Positions 19,078 to 28,029 are shown, counted from the first letter of the stretch. The stretch: 64,000 nt of DNA from Saprospiraceae bacterium (GCA_019638385.1 JAHBTW010000002.1:372001-436000), one strand, 5' to 3'. Numbers and translations: made by a program. The notes: a model not told the origin generated them from the sequence alone.

Positions 19078-20121
19078 ATGAAGAAGATTTTAGTGATTGA
19101 GGACAATGCAGAGGTACGCGAAAACCTGGAGGAGATTCTCGAACTGTCAGGCTACGAAGTGCTCACGGCAGAAGACGGCAAGGTGGGCGTGGAAATTGCC
19201 CTCCGGGAAATACCCGATTTAGTGCTGTGCGATGTGATGATGCCGCGCTTAGACGGGTTCGGCGTGCTCAATATCCTGAGCAAAAAAAGCCAAACCGCCG
19301 ATATCCCTTTCGTGTTCCTGACCGCCAAAACCGAAAAAAGCGACTTTCGCCGGGGCATGAATCTCGGCGCCGATGATTACATCACCAAGCCTTTTTATAA
19401 AGACGAACTGCTGGCCGTGCTCGAAACCCGCTTGCGCAAAAGCGAGCAAATTCGCCGCAAATTCGACCGCACCGAAAACGGTCTCAGCGCTTTCATCAAC
19501 GAGGCCCGCGGATACGAAGAACTCAAAAAACTCTCTGCCGACCGCCGTGTCAAACATTTCAAAAAGCGCGAAACGGTGTTTGAAGAAAGCGATTACCCGC
19601 GCTACCTCCACTTTATTAATTCAGGTAAAATCAAGATTTTTAAAACCAACGAAGACGGCAAAGAGTACATCATTGACATCCTCGCCGAAGGCGATTTCGC
19701 CGGGTACGTTGACCTCATTCGCGACACCAAATACTCCGAATCGGCCACCGCACTCGAAGACACCGAGATCAGCCTCATTCCCAAAGAAGACTTCATCGCC
19801 CTGCTCAACGCCAACCGCGATGTGGCCTCCCGCCTCATCAAAATGCTGGCCAACAACGTGACCGACAAAGAAGAGCAACTCCTCAACCTCGCCTACCATT
19901 CCGTGCGCAAACGCGTAGCCAACGCCCTGCTCCTGCTCGGCGATAAAGAGGGCGAACAAGATATCAGCATCCTGCGCGACGACCTCGCCCGCATTGTGGG
20001 CACGGCCAAGGAGAGCGTCATTCGCATGCTCACCGAATTTAAAGAAGACGGATACATTGACATCAACGACGGCGCCATTCACATCAAAAACCGCCAAAAA
20101 TTGGAAACCCTGCCCGGCTGA
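19078..20121 (+). CDS. Response regulator with Crp/Fnr effector domain
   Basis: A 347-residue transcription factor. ATG 19078 is taken instead of the TTG two codons earlier. The receiver (1-120) has E8-D9, phospho-acceptor D52 (LCDVMMPRLDG), T82 and K104 (YITKPF). A cyclic-nucleotide-binding-like beta-roll covers about 150-265 (HFINSGKIKIFKTNEDGKE, GDFAGYVDLIRD). The Crp winged helix covers about 275-340 (RDDLARIVGTAKESVIRML). No cysteine cluster like that of Fnr is seen, so regulation should come through phosphorylation by the upstream kinase. The stop overlaps the start of the next gene (TGATG). Confidence 0.93.
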   Translation: MKKILVIEDNAEVRENLEEILELSGYEVLTAEDGKVGVEIALREIPDLVLCDVMMPRLDGFGVLNILSKKSQTADIPFVFLTAKTEKSDFRRGMNLGADDYITKPFYKDELLAVLETRLRKSEQIRRKFDRTENGLSAFINEARGYEELKKLSADRRVKHFKKRETVFEESDYPRYLHFINSGKIKIFKTNEDGKEYIIDILAEGDFAGYVDLIRDTKYSESATALEDTEISLIPKEDFIALLNANRDVASRLIKMLANNVTDKEEQLLNLAYHSVRKRVANALLLLGDKEGEQDISILRDDLARIVGTAKESVIRMLTEFKEDGYIDINDGAIHIKNRQKLETLPG

Positions 20122-20744
20122 TGCGCGACCAATACAATGAATCCTCGGCACCCCAACCGCGCACGCTGGCCATGAAGCGCCTCGCTATGGAGCTGAATGT
20201 GCAGTTCCAACCCACCGACGAATGGGGTCTGCGCCGCCAACTCTCCGATTTCCGTCTCTTCCGCCGCGGCATGAGCCGGCGCATCACCAACCACCTGCGC
20301 AGTCGCGACGACATGCTCGAAACTGATTTCCACCTCTTCGACTACCGCTTCAAGGTGAGCACCGGCAAAAGCTCCAAAACCTATCAGCAAACCGTTTTTT
20401 TTGTGGACTCCCGCCGCCTCGGGCTGCCCGAATTCACCATGAAGCCCGAAAACTTCCTGCACTATATCGGCGATCTGCTCGGCTTCAAAGACATTGATTT
20501 TGAAGGATTCCCCAAGTTTTCGAGCAATTATTACCTCAAAGGCGACGACGAGGAGTACATCCGCGCCTCCCTGCCCACGGCATTTCTGCGATTTTTCTCC
20601 GAAGAGAAAAACTGGTATCTCGAAGCCGTCAATTATTATCTCATCTTTTACCGGGTTGACCACCAGATTCCGCAAAAAGACTTGCGCACTTTTTACCAAA
20701 AGGGCATAAAGGTTTTTGGAATGCTGGCGGGGCCGAAGGAGTGA
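20121..20744 (+). CDS. Uncharacterised 207-residue protein coupled to the regulator
   Basis: The function of this protein is not known. It has recognisable conserved-looking blocks: FRLFRRGMSRRITNHL, FHLFDYRFKVSTGKSSKTYQ, TVFFVDSRRLGLPEFTMKPE and the acidic pair in FKDIDFEGFPKFSSNYYLKG. Similar blocks (an FDYRY core, then a GKSSKTY-like loop, then FPxFSxxYxL) occur in hypothetical proteins of many phyla, as far as I recall. No signal peptide, membrane helix or catalytic motif is seen, so it is probably cytoplasmic. Its start overlaps the stop of the REC-Crp gene by one base, which argues for translational coupling in a three-gene operon with the FixL-like kinase. Confidence 0.75.
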   Translation: MRDQYNESSAPQPRTLAMKRLAMELNVQFQPTDEWGLRRQLSDFRLFRRGMSRRITNHLRSRDDMLETDFHLFDYRFKVSTGKSSKTYQQTVFFVDSRRLGLPEFTMKPENFLHYIGDLLGFKDIDFEGFPKFSSNYYLKGDDEEYIRASLPTAFLRFFSEEKNWYLEAVNYYLIFYRVDHQIPQKDLRTFYQKGIKVFGMLAGPKE

Positions 20745-20797
20745 CGGGCGGGGTGTTTTGTGTGAATCTTTATTGCATTTATAAAAACCGGAAGATC

Positions 20798-22136
20798 ATG
20801 AAAAGCACGGTTTTCAACAATCGGCTCCTTCTGTGGGTGTTTTTGCTATGCAGCAGCGGAACGACGGAGATATACGGTCAGGCAGGTTTGTTTGATAATT
20901 TATGGCTGTTTGGAAAAAGGAGTACGCCATTTGACCCACGCATAGGAGGTAGCCAGATAGACTTTAGCGTATCACCTCCCGATACTTCCACTGTTGAGAT
21001 TCCGGGGAACTTGGATTTACTGCAAATGGCCGTTGCATGTGATAGTTCCGGCCGGCTAATAGCCTATACCAACGGCTGTAGTATTGTGGATCATACCCAC
21101 CAGATTATGGCGGGAGGAGATACTATTAATCCGGGGCCTTATTTTTTGAGCAACTGTGTAACCTATTGGCGCTTATGCTCTGGGGCGAAGTTTGCTGTTC
21201 TTGCCATTGCCCAACGCCGACAGCATCTACTACCTGTTTCATTTGCGCTACTCAGACAATAATTATTCACTCACCGATTTGCTGTACACCGTGATCAACA
21301 GCAAAGGCAACGGAGGCAGGGGCGAGGTGCAGGCTGTTTTTTCTCCCAATGGACGGAAGTTTGCGTTGGCGCATTCGGCCCAATCTGTAACCGTATTTGA
21401 TTTTGATCGCTGTACCGGCTTGCTTTCTAACCCCTACGACATCAGGCTATGGCCTCCGGTGGTTTCAGGCAGGGGCCTTGCCATATCCCCGTCTTCCCGC
21501 TATTTGTATGTTTCAAACATTGTTGATCTCTATCAGTATGATTTATACGCAGCAGATATAAGCCTGAGTGTGCTTCACATAGACACCTACGATGGCTTTA
21601 TGCCGCCGCTCCACACTACCTTTTATCAGCAAAAACTGGCGCCCGATGGAAAAATATACATGACAGCCAATAACGGTGTGGACGTTTTGCACGTCATTCA
21701 CCAACCGGATTCCGCCGGAGTGGCCTGCCAGTTTGAGTAACACGGATTTCAATTACCCCGCACGTTTGGTTTTTCGATCCCCAACTCGCCGTGGTTTCGG
21801 CTCTACGATCAGCAGGGCAGCCCCTGTGATACGCTGGGGATTGGCCTAAGCCCGGAAGAGCCGCCCATACCCACCGACCTGAAACGGGTAATGGTCAGGG
21901 TATATCCCAACCCGACAGCCGGGCAGGCGCAAGTGGTGTTATCGGGCGCGCTGGATGTTCCTTTAGCTTTTCGTTTGTTTAATGCAGCCGGCATCCACGT
22001 TCTGCACCAAACCCTCGAACCGGGGCGAGCGGAGTATCCTCTCCATTTGGAGCATCTTCCGGCAGGTATATATTTTTGGACAGCTACATCCGGCAGCAAG
22101 TTCAGTACAAGAGGGAAATTGGTACTGGTGCGATAA
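20798..22136 (+). pseudogene. Broken T9SS-exported beta-propeller protein
   Basis: The reading frame is broken twice. It starts at 20798 with a signal peptide (ending TEIYGQ) and is open in frame until about 21190. There the homologous sequence moves to another frame (continuing LLFLPLPNADSIYYLFHL), which implies a one-base indel between about 21162 and 21192. In the second frame a TAA at 21738-21740 interrupts the protein, and the same frame then resumes with a T9SS type A sorting domain (VYPNPTAGQAQVVLS to the end, KLVLVR). The intact relative at 48603-50372 shares FDFDRC.G.LSNP, YQYDL.AADI, PDGKIYM and QGSPCDTL-like stretches in the same order. A sequencing error could explain one break but hardly both. 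Confidence 0.8.
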
Positions 22137-22168
22137 TAGTAGGCGCACTCAGCGCATTGACACAGCAG

Positions 22169-22260
22169 TTAGTGGAAAAAAAACGCGTCCAATTCCGCTT
22201 TAATGGAAAATATTTGTCATTTTTGCCCTAAACAGACATTTTAGTGGAAAATTTTTCACT
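22169..22260 (+). promoter_or_regulatory. Three phased TTA[GA]TGGAAAA repeats before and over the Fic start
   Basis: TTAGTGGAAAA occurs at 22169-22179 and 22241-22251, and TTAATGGAAAA at 22200-22210. The spacings of 31 and 41 bases are close to three and four turns of DNA, so the copies face the same side. The last copy contains the GTG start codon and is followed by TTTTTCACT, making a partial palindrome (22243-22260). A TATTTG box lies between copies two and three. This looks like an operator for autoregulation, possibly by the protein's own winged-helix N-terminus. Confidence 0.5.
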
Positions 22261-23725
22261 CAACCCGTTGCAGGAAGTCCTCTTTTCGTCAAGTGATCCG
22301 GCTATCAGCAGGCAAATCTCGAAATGGGAAAAAGGAGGCTTGATCAGGAAGATTGCTCCACGCATTTATTCATCCAACTTTACCGACAGCCCGGAAACGG
22401 TAATTCGGCGCAACCTGTTCCTCATCCTGGGGAAACTTTACCCGGATGCGATATGGAGCCACCGCTCTGCGCTCGAGTTTCAGCCTACTGCTTCCGGGCA
22501 TGTTTTTCTCACCTATACTTATACCAAAAAAATTTCACTGCCGGGCATTACGCTCCGGTTCATTCAGGGGCCAGGTCCTGTGGAAGGCGACAATGTGTTG
22601 TCGGGAGGATTGTATGCTTCTCAATTGGAACGCGCTTTGCTGGAAAACCTGCAAGATTCCCGCCAATCCGGCGGAGAATCAAAGACCTGTCCGCAGGAAG
22701 ATATAGAAAACCGCTTGGAACAGGTAGCGCGCATCAAGGGAGAAGCCGGCTTGAACGCTATCCGGGACAGGGCAAGGTTTTTGGCTGGTCAGCTCAGTAT
22801 GGAACGCGAATTTGAAAAACTCAATAAGTTGATCGGAGCACTGCTGACATCACAACCTTCCCGGATTTTGTCTTCCCCACTTGCCTTAGCGAGGGCGTTC
22901 GGCCATCCTTACGACCCTGAAAGGATAGCGCTGTTTGAAAACCTGTTTATTGCTCTGATACAACAGGAATTCCCTGATAGACCTGACCTCAATACATCCT
23001 CGCTCGCTTTCAGGAACTTCGCTTTCTTCGAGGCTTATTTTTCCAACTACATTGAAGGCACGGAGTTTGAACTGGAAGATGCTCGTCGCATTATTGATAC
23101 AGAACTTCCTATGCCCTCCCGCAACGAAGATTCGCACGATATCCTCGGCACTTTTCAGTTGGTGAGCAACCGGCAGGAAATGAGCCAAGCGCCCCAAACG
23201 CCGGAGCAATTGCTGGAAATATTGCTGTACCGTCATAAAGTGTTGTTGAGCACCAGAATATCTAAACAACCCGGGCAATTTAAAGACAAAAACAACCGGG
23301 CGGGCGATACCTATTTTGTGGATTACAACTTGGTGAGAGGGACGCTTATTCGAGGGTTTGAATTTTATCAGGCTTTGGCGCATCCTTTTACCAAAGCCGC
23401 TTTTGTCATGTTCTTAGTCAGCGAGGTACATCCTTTTCTGGATGGAAACGGCCGCATGGCCAGGGTGATGATGAATGCAGAATTGGTAAATAAAGGACAG
23501 GTCAGAATCATTATCCCCACTGTTTACAGAGACGACTACATGGTCGCCTTGCGTCGTCTTACCCGGCAACAAGACCCCTCTGTATATATTCGTATGCTGC
23601 AGCGCGCACACGAGTTTAGTGCCGCAATAACCGGCGAAGACTGGACCGCCATGAAAAATATGCTGCTGAAATGGAATGCATTTAAAAGCTCCGATGAGGC
23701 AATATTGAAATTTACAATTGATTGA
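22244..23725 (+). CDS. Fic-domain AMP-transferase-like protein with AbiEi-like N-terminus
   Basis: A 493-residue protein with a GTG start. Residues about 1-135 resemble the winged-helix and core domain of AbiEi-type antitoxins (ISRQISKWEKGGLIRKIAPR, SHRSALEF, YASQLERALLENL). The C-terminal half is a Fic domain with the full catalytic motif HPFLDGNGR at 396-404, so it should transfer a nucleotide to a target hydroxyl. Before it lies SNYIEG (267-272), matching the inhibitory [ST]xxxE[GN] helix with E271, so the enzyme is expected to inhibit itself. This fused layout is seen in other Bacteroidota Fic proteins. No separate antitoxin gene is adjacent. The promoter carries phased repeats. Targets are unknown. 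Confidence 0.9.
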   Translation: MENFSLNPLQEVLFSSSDPAISRQISKWEKGGLIRKIAPRIYSSNFTDSPETVIRRNLFLILGKLYPDAIWSHRSALEFQPTASGHVFLTYTYTKKISLPGITLRFIQGPGPVEGDNVLSGGLYASQLERALLENLQDSRQSGGESKTCPQEDIENRLEQVARIKGEAGLNAIRDRARFLAGQLSMEREFEKLNKLIGALLTSQPSRILSSPLALARAFGHPYDPERIALFENLFIALIQQEFPDRPDLNTSSLAFRNFAFFEAYFSNYIEGTEFELEDARRIIDTELPMPSRNEDSHDILGTFQLVSNRQEMSQAPQTPEQLLEILLYRHKVLLSTRISKQPGQFKDKNNRAGDTYFVDYNLVRGTLIRGFEFYQALAHPFTKAAFVMFLVSEVHPFLDGNGRMARVMMNAELVNKGQVRIIIPTVYRDDYMVALRRLTRQQDPSVYIRMLQRAHEFSAAITGEDWTAMKNMLLKWNAFKSSDEAILKFTID

Positions 23726-23876
23726 TAAAATAAACAATATGTATAGCAAAAGATGGCTGTTTGGAAGAAGGCGTGGTTTGCGGTTTAAATGCGATTGCCC
23801 TGCGCGGCAACACACTTTCTACCTTCATTCGTGAATTTCTCGCTAATTTCGCCCCGCCAAAACAAGACGAATTGCT

Positions 23877-25049
23877 ATGACAATCATTGAGGTTCAGGAT
23901 AAAAAAGACTGGAAGCTATTCCACCGCGTACCGCACCGCATTTATACAGATGACCCCAACTGGATATGCCCGCTCGAAGACGATATCCGGTCCATCTTCG
24001 AGCCGGCGAGCAACAAAGTATTTGAGCACGGCGAAGCACAGCTCTTTGTACTGCTCGACGAGCAGGGCGCGCCCGCCGGCCGCGTGGCGGCGTTCATTGA
24101 CCACGAGCGCAACAAAACCCTCCCCTACCCCGTCGGCGGTATGGGCTTTTTTGAATGTATCAACCAAGCCGAATATGCCCGCGCCCTTTTTGAGCGCGCG
24201 GAATCCTGGCTCGCAGCACATGGCGCAGCCGCCGTGGACGGCCCCGTCAATTTCGGCGAACGCGATAAGTATTGGGGGCTGTTGGACAAAGGTTTCGATC
24301 CGCCGCTGTTTCAGGAAAACTACCAACCGCGCTACTACAAGCAGTTTTTTACCGACAACGGCTACCTCCCTTTTGAGCAGGTGCTCACCCTCAAAGGGCT
24401 TACCACCGATATTCCGCTGGACCGCATGAAGATGGTGGCCGAGCGCATCCGCCGCACCAGCAACGTACACTTGGAGATGTACAACCCGGCCAACTTAGAC
24501 CGCTATGCCGAAGATTTCTGCGAGGTGTACAACGCGGGGTTCCGGCATTTTCAGCATTTCAAACCCATCGTGCCGGAACAGATGAAGCGCGTGATGAAAC
24601 AGGCCGCGCCGATTCTCGATCCGCAGTTGCTTTGCGTGGCCTATTTTGAAGGAAAACCCGCCGGCTTTTGCGCTTTCTTCCCCGATATCAATCCGCTGCT
24701 CCAACCGGTGCGCGGCAAATTGTCCGGGCTGAACATCCTGCGTTTTTTGTGGAACAAGCGCCGCGCCAAACAATTCCAGGCCAAAGGCATCGGTTTCGGC
24801 ATTCACCCCGATTACAAAACCAAAGGCATCTTTGCTTTCATCGTGGAATTCATGGCCACACCCCACAACTTGAGCATCTATAAGGATATGTTTCTCACCA
24901 CCGTGCGGGCGCACAACAAAGAGGCCGTGAGCATTTATCTCAAACTCGCCGTCAGCATTGACCGCGTACACATTGCCTACCGCAAAGCGCTCCGGCCCGA
25001 TGTGGTCATTGAGCCGCATGAGTTTATGGAAATTCCGGAAACGGCCTGA
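23877..25049 (+). CDS. GNAT-like N-acetyltransferase family protein (YghO-like)
   Basis: This 390-residue cytoplasmic protein fits the family often labelled N-acetyltransferase or YghO. It begins with RVPHRIYTDDPNWICPLEDD and contains GRVAAFIDHERNK, VGGMGFFE, DGPVNFGERDKYWGLLDKGF and, later, the second GNAT-like half with FEGKPAGFCAFFPDIN and HPDYKTKGIFAFIVEFM. The first half therefore looks like a diverged GNAT fold and the second like the acetyl-CoA-binding one. The true substrate is not known for this family. A TAATTTCG box at 23844-23851 could be the -7 promoter element. It is convergent with the TonB-receptor gene, 3 bases apart. Confidence 0.85.
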   Translation: MTIIEVQDKKDWKLFHRVPHRIYTDDPNWICPLEDDIRSIFEPASNKVFEHGEAQLFVLLDEQGAPAGRVAAFIDHERNKTLPYPVGGMGFFECINQAEYARALFERAESWLAAHGAAAVDGPVNFGERDKYWGLLDKGFDPPLFQENYQPRYYKQFFTDNGYLPFEQVLTLKGLTTDIPLDRMKMVAERIRRTSNVHLEMYNPANLDRYAEDFCEVYNAGFRHFQHFKPIVPEQMKRVMKQAAPILDPQLLCVAYFEGKPAGFCAFFPDINPLLQPVRGKLSGLNILRFLWNKRRAKQFQAKGIGFGIHPDYKTKGIFAFIVEFMATPHNLSIYKDMFLTTVRAHNKEAVSIYLKLAVSIDRVHIAYRKALRPDVVIEPHEFMEIPETA

Positions 25050-25052
25050 TCC

Positions 25053-27431
25053 TCACTCGTCGTATTGCAGCATGTTGCGCTGCTCGTCTTTCTTCCGAAG
25101 GCCGAAAGAATAGCGGATGTTGAGGCCGAAGCGTTGGTTGTCGCTGTAGCGGTCGCCTTCGGTGAGGATGGCGCCCTGGTTGAGATTGAAACGAGTAACC
25201 ATGGTGCGCAGCACGTCGCGGGCGTTGAGGGTTATTTGTAGTTTTTTGCCCATCAGGGTTTGGCTCAAACCGAAACTCAACTGCCCGAAGGTGTTGAGTT
25301 CGTAAAAATTCTGCAAGCCCCGCAGCATCATAAAGCCGTTCATGGTGAGTTTGGTTTGTTTGCCGATGTTGAGCGAATGGAAGGTAAAAAACCGCCAACT
25401 ACCCCGGCTGAAACTCAGCGGCGCCCCTTCATACACACCGTCGTACTCGTTGAGATTGTACTGCGCGCCCACTACGAAGAAGTACTTCCCGCCGGGCGGA
25501 ATAGCGCCGATCATCCTGAAATACGTTTCCCGGCTTTTGCCCACATTGTCGTAAGTGCGCACCGCCACGCTTTCAAATTGGGGGTCCTGATAAATGACGC
25601 TGGAGAAGATGTCTTTGGTGTAATTCCGCCCGACGGCAAAGATCGGCATATCGTCCATGCTGATATTGGCCTCGAAGTTGTCGGTAAACTGCGGTTGCAG
25701 CCCGGGGTTGCCGGTTTCGTAGAGGTATTGGTCAATGTATTTGATATATGGATTGAGGCTCTGGTAACCGGGCCGGTTGATGGTTTTGCGATAAATGAGG
25801 AAGCCCCGCAGTTCGAATCCGGCAATGGCCACTAAGGGCCTGCTGAGGTAGAGGTATGGAAAAAAATCGGCGCGATTGATGATAAAACTCGTATCGGCGG
25901 GTACGGTTTGCCGGCCTTCCATCCAGGTGTGCTCCATGCGCATGCCGGCTTTGAGCAGGAATTTGCCGGGCAGGGTTTTGGATGCCTGCGCATAGGCAGC
26001 GTTGATGTTTTCGCGATAGCTGAAGGCATTGGTTCGCAATGGGTCCACGATGAGGCTGTCGTTGGAACGGAAAAAATAATCAGCCTGACTGCCATAGGTC
26101 TGGTAAGTGCTTTTGATGCCGGTTTCCAATTTTAGTTTCTGCGGGAAGAAGTAGGTCAAATCGGATTGAAAGAGGAAGAAATGCCGGTTTTGGAGGTTGT
26201 CGCCTTCGCCCCGCAGGGCAAAATCGAAAGGGAGCAGAAAGCGGGAGAGGTAGTCCTGTGCATTGTTGTTGTAGCTGAAAGTGTAGCTGAATTTGGTGTC
26301 CCATTCCGAGCCGAGGGTATCTATTTTAAAGGTGGCGCCGAGGTCTTGCTGGAGGCTGAGGAACCGGGATTGATTGTCAATGCGGTTATCGTTTTCCGAA
26401 AGGGGCAGGTTTTCCAAATTTTCGATGCGGTTGAAATTAGTAGCTGAAGACTCCGACCAGCCCATATTCACCCGACCGTCGTAGCTCAGGTTGAGCTTGT
26501 CATTGACATCGTGGTTGAGACCGAATCCGAGATAAGCCTGCCGGCCGGGCGTGCGCGTGCGGGCGCTTTGTTGCAGCGTGGAGTCGGGCGATAGGGTGCG
26601 GATGGAGTTGAGGTCTTCCACGCCGTCGCGGGTGCTGAAATTGCCGCTGAGGTAATAAGTGCTTTTGTTGTTGCTGTTGTTGAGGTTGAACCCGGCAAAG
26701 CGATTGCCGTAAACGCCTTGATTCATGCCCGCGTGAAAAGAACCGGTACGACCTATTTTCACGCCTTTTTTCAGCACCACATTCACGATGCCCCCCGATC
26801 CGGAGGCGTCGTATTTGGTGGAAGGCGTACGCAACACCTCAATTTGCTGAATGCTGCCGGGCGGCAGGCTGCGCAGGATGTTGGCGACGTCCTGCGTGCT
26901 CATGCGTTGTTCCCGGCCGTTGATAAACACTAAGGCCGGCGTGGCGCTGTTGAGGTAGATATTGCCGTCCTGATCTACAAAAAGGCCGGGCGTGCTTTCC
27001 AATATTTCTAAGGTGTTGGTACTGATGTTGGCCAGCGGTTCGGGGTCAATGATCATTTTGTCGTCTTCCTGCCGGATGAGGGGCCGGCGGGCGATCACCG
27101 TCACTTCGCCGAGCGAAACGGCTCCTTCTTCCAATTGAAATTCAAAGCGAGCATTGCCCGACTTTACGCTGATCGTTTTTTCCAAAGGCTTATACCCGAT
27201 GTAGCTGATATTGACGCGGTAGGGTTTCTGCCCAGCCCGCTCAAACACCGCCACGCCCGACACATCCGTGGTATTGAATAACACGGCAGTCGTGTCGGCC
27301 ACCTGAGTCAGTTGCACCGTAGCCCCGATGAGCGGCTCTTTTTGGCTGTCTTTTACAATGATTTGAAGGGATTGGCCTGCCCCGCGGGCGGCAAAAGCAA
27401 TGAAAATACTCAACAGGAGAAGTGTACGCAT
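25053..27431 (-). CDS. TonB-dependent outer-membrane receptor-like protein (OMP_b-brl_3 type)
   Basis: A 792-residue outer-membrane protein. It has a signal peptide (1-19), a carboxypeptidase-regulatory-like domain (about 20-105, DSQKEPLIGATVQLTQV) and a plug with SGSGGIVNVVLKKG at about 215. A 22-stranded-type barrel of the outer membrane beta-barrel family protein (OMP_b-brl_3) follows to the end. These proteins usually import large nutrients or act in signalling, driven by TonB. No SusD-like partner or anti-sigma gene is next to it, so its cargo cannot be guessed. A strong hairpin lies 82-127 bases upstream of the start and may end the preceding transcript or control this gene. Confidence 0.9.
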   Translation of the reverse strand: MRTLLLLSIFIAFAARGAGQSLQIIVKDSQKEPLIGATVQLTQVADTTAVLFNTTDVSGVAVFERAGQKPYRVNISYIGYKPLEKTISVKSGNARFEFQLEEGAVSLGEVTVIARRPLIRQEDDKMIIDPEPLANISTNTLEILESTPGLFVDQDGNIYLNSATPALVFINGREQRMSTQDVANILRSLPPGSIQQIEVLRTPSTKYDASGSGGIVNVVLKKGVKIGRTGSFHAGMNQGVYGNRFAGFNLNNSNNKSTYYLSGNFSTRDGVEDLNSIRTLSPDSTLQQSARTRTPGRQAYLGFGLNHDVNDKLNLSYDGRVNMGWSESSATNFNRIENLENLPLSENDNRIDNQSRFLSLQQDLGATFKIDTLGSEWDTKFSYTFSYNNNAQDYLSRFLLPFDFALRGEGDNLQNRHFFLFQSDLTYFFPQKLKLETGIKSTYQTYGSQADYFFRSNDSLIVDPLRTNAFSYRENINAAYAQASKTLPGKFLLKAGMRMEHTWMEGRQTVPADTSFIINRADFFPYLYLSRPLVAIAGFELRGFLIYRKTINRPGYQSLNPYIKYIDQYLYETGNPGLQPQFTDNFEANISMDDMPIFAVGRNYTKDIFSSVIYQDPQFESVAVRTYDNVGKSRETYFRMIGAIPPGGKYFFVVGAQYNLNEYDGVYEGAPLSFSRGSWRFFTFHSLNIGKQTKLTMNGFMMLRGLQNFYELNTFGQLSFGLSQTLMGKKLQITLNARDVLRTMVTRFNLNQGAILTEGDRYSDNQRFGLNIRYSFGLRKKDEQRNMLQYDE

Positions 27432-27512
27432 GGCATGATTTTAAAAACGGGAACGTAACGAGAGGATGCCGTGCTTTGTTTCTTCCCCCTATTACCAATA
27501 ACATTTAATTGT

Positions 27513-27575
27513 TATTGCTCGCTGTATCCCTTGTTTTGGCCACTTACAGCGAGCAATAGCGCGTCATTGCTCGCT
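27513..27575. repeat. Perfect 14-base inverted repeat plus a third partial copy
   Basis: TATTGCTCGCTGTA at 27513-27526 is the exact reverse complement of 27545-27558, with an 18-base loop. A third copy of the core ATTGCTCGCT lies at 27566-27575 and touches the stop codon of the CoA-binding gene. It could be a terminator for that gene, although no T-run follows on the minus strand, or a regulatory site for the TonB receptor. Confidence 0.7.
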
Positions 27576-27934
27576 CAATAATTCCCCAACGACAACATCA
27601 CCATCGTACAGCCCGCTTTCGTTTCTATACCTTCGGCTTTCGCCAAATTCATCAACTCCGGGTTTTCCGTGCCGGGATTAAAAATGATGCGCTGCGGACG
27701 CAGGCCGAGGATGTAATCGTACAGCGGCGGTTGCAGTCGGGCGTTTAGATAGAGTGTAATCGTGTGAATACCTTCAGCGGGAGGCGTGCCTTTTTGAATG
27801 AGCACTTCCCCGATAGAACCGTCGCGAGCGCCGACAGCAACGACCTCGTGGCCCATGCTGCTGAGCTGCTCCACTACGGCGTAAGACATGCGGGTTTCGT
27901 CGGGCGATGCGCCGATGACTAAGGTTTTTTTCAT
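27575..27934 (-). CDS. CoA-binding domain protein (YccU-like)
   Basis: A 119-residue stand-alone CoA_binding-domain protein with a Rossmann fold. The ATG at 27934 starts MKKTLVIGASPDETRMSYAV; an upstream ATG five codons earlier is less likely. Typical features are the GAS.D glycine loop, GHEVVAVGARDG, DYILGLRPQRIIFNPGTENP and the final CTMVMLSLG. The family is widespread and binds CoA or similar nucleotides, with no agreed function. It follows the dihydrolipoamide acetyltransferase gene on the same strand, separated by a palindromic repeat. Confidence 0.9.
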   Translation of the reverse strand: MKKTLVIGASPDETRMSYAVVEQLSSMGHEVVAVGARDGSIGEVLIQKGTPPAEGIHTITLYLNARLQPPLYDYILGLRPQRIIFNPGTENPELMNLAKAEGIETKAGCTMVMLSLGNY

Positions 27935-27949
27935 AGTAATAACTTGCAC

Positions 27950-28024
27950 AAGCTACGAGCTGTGAGCTACGAGCTATGAGTTTTTTCCAGTCGCTCGCAA
28001 CTCGAAGCTCGCAGCTCGCAGCTA
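27950..28024. repeat. Imperfect long hairpin built of AGCTACGAGCT-type units
   Basis: The left part (27951-27980) repeats AGCTACGAGCT / GAGCTGTGAGC units. After a T-run it is answered by the reverse complement (27991-28022) with units CTCGCAACTCG and AGCTCGCAGCT. The arms pair over about 30 bases with a few mismatches, most of which can be wobble pairs in RNA. It lies between two minus-strand genes and ends just past the E2 stop codon, so it may stop or stabilise that transcript. Confidence 0.7.
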
Positions 28025-28029
28025 CCTGA

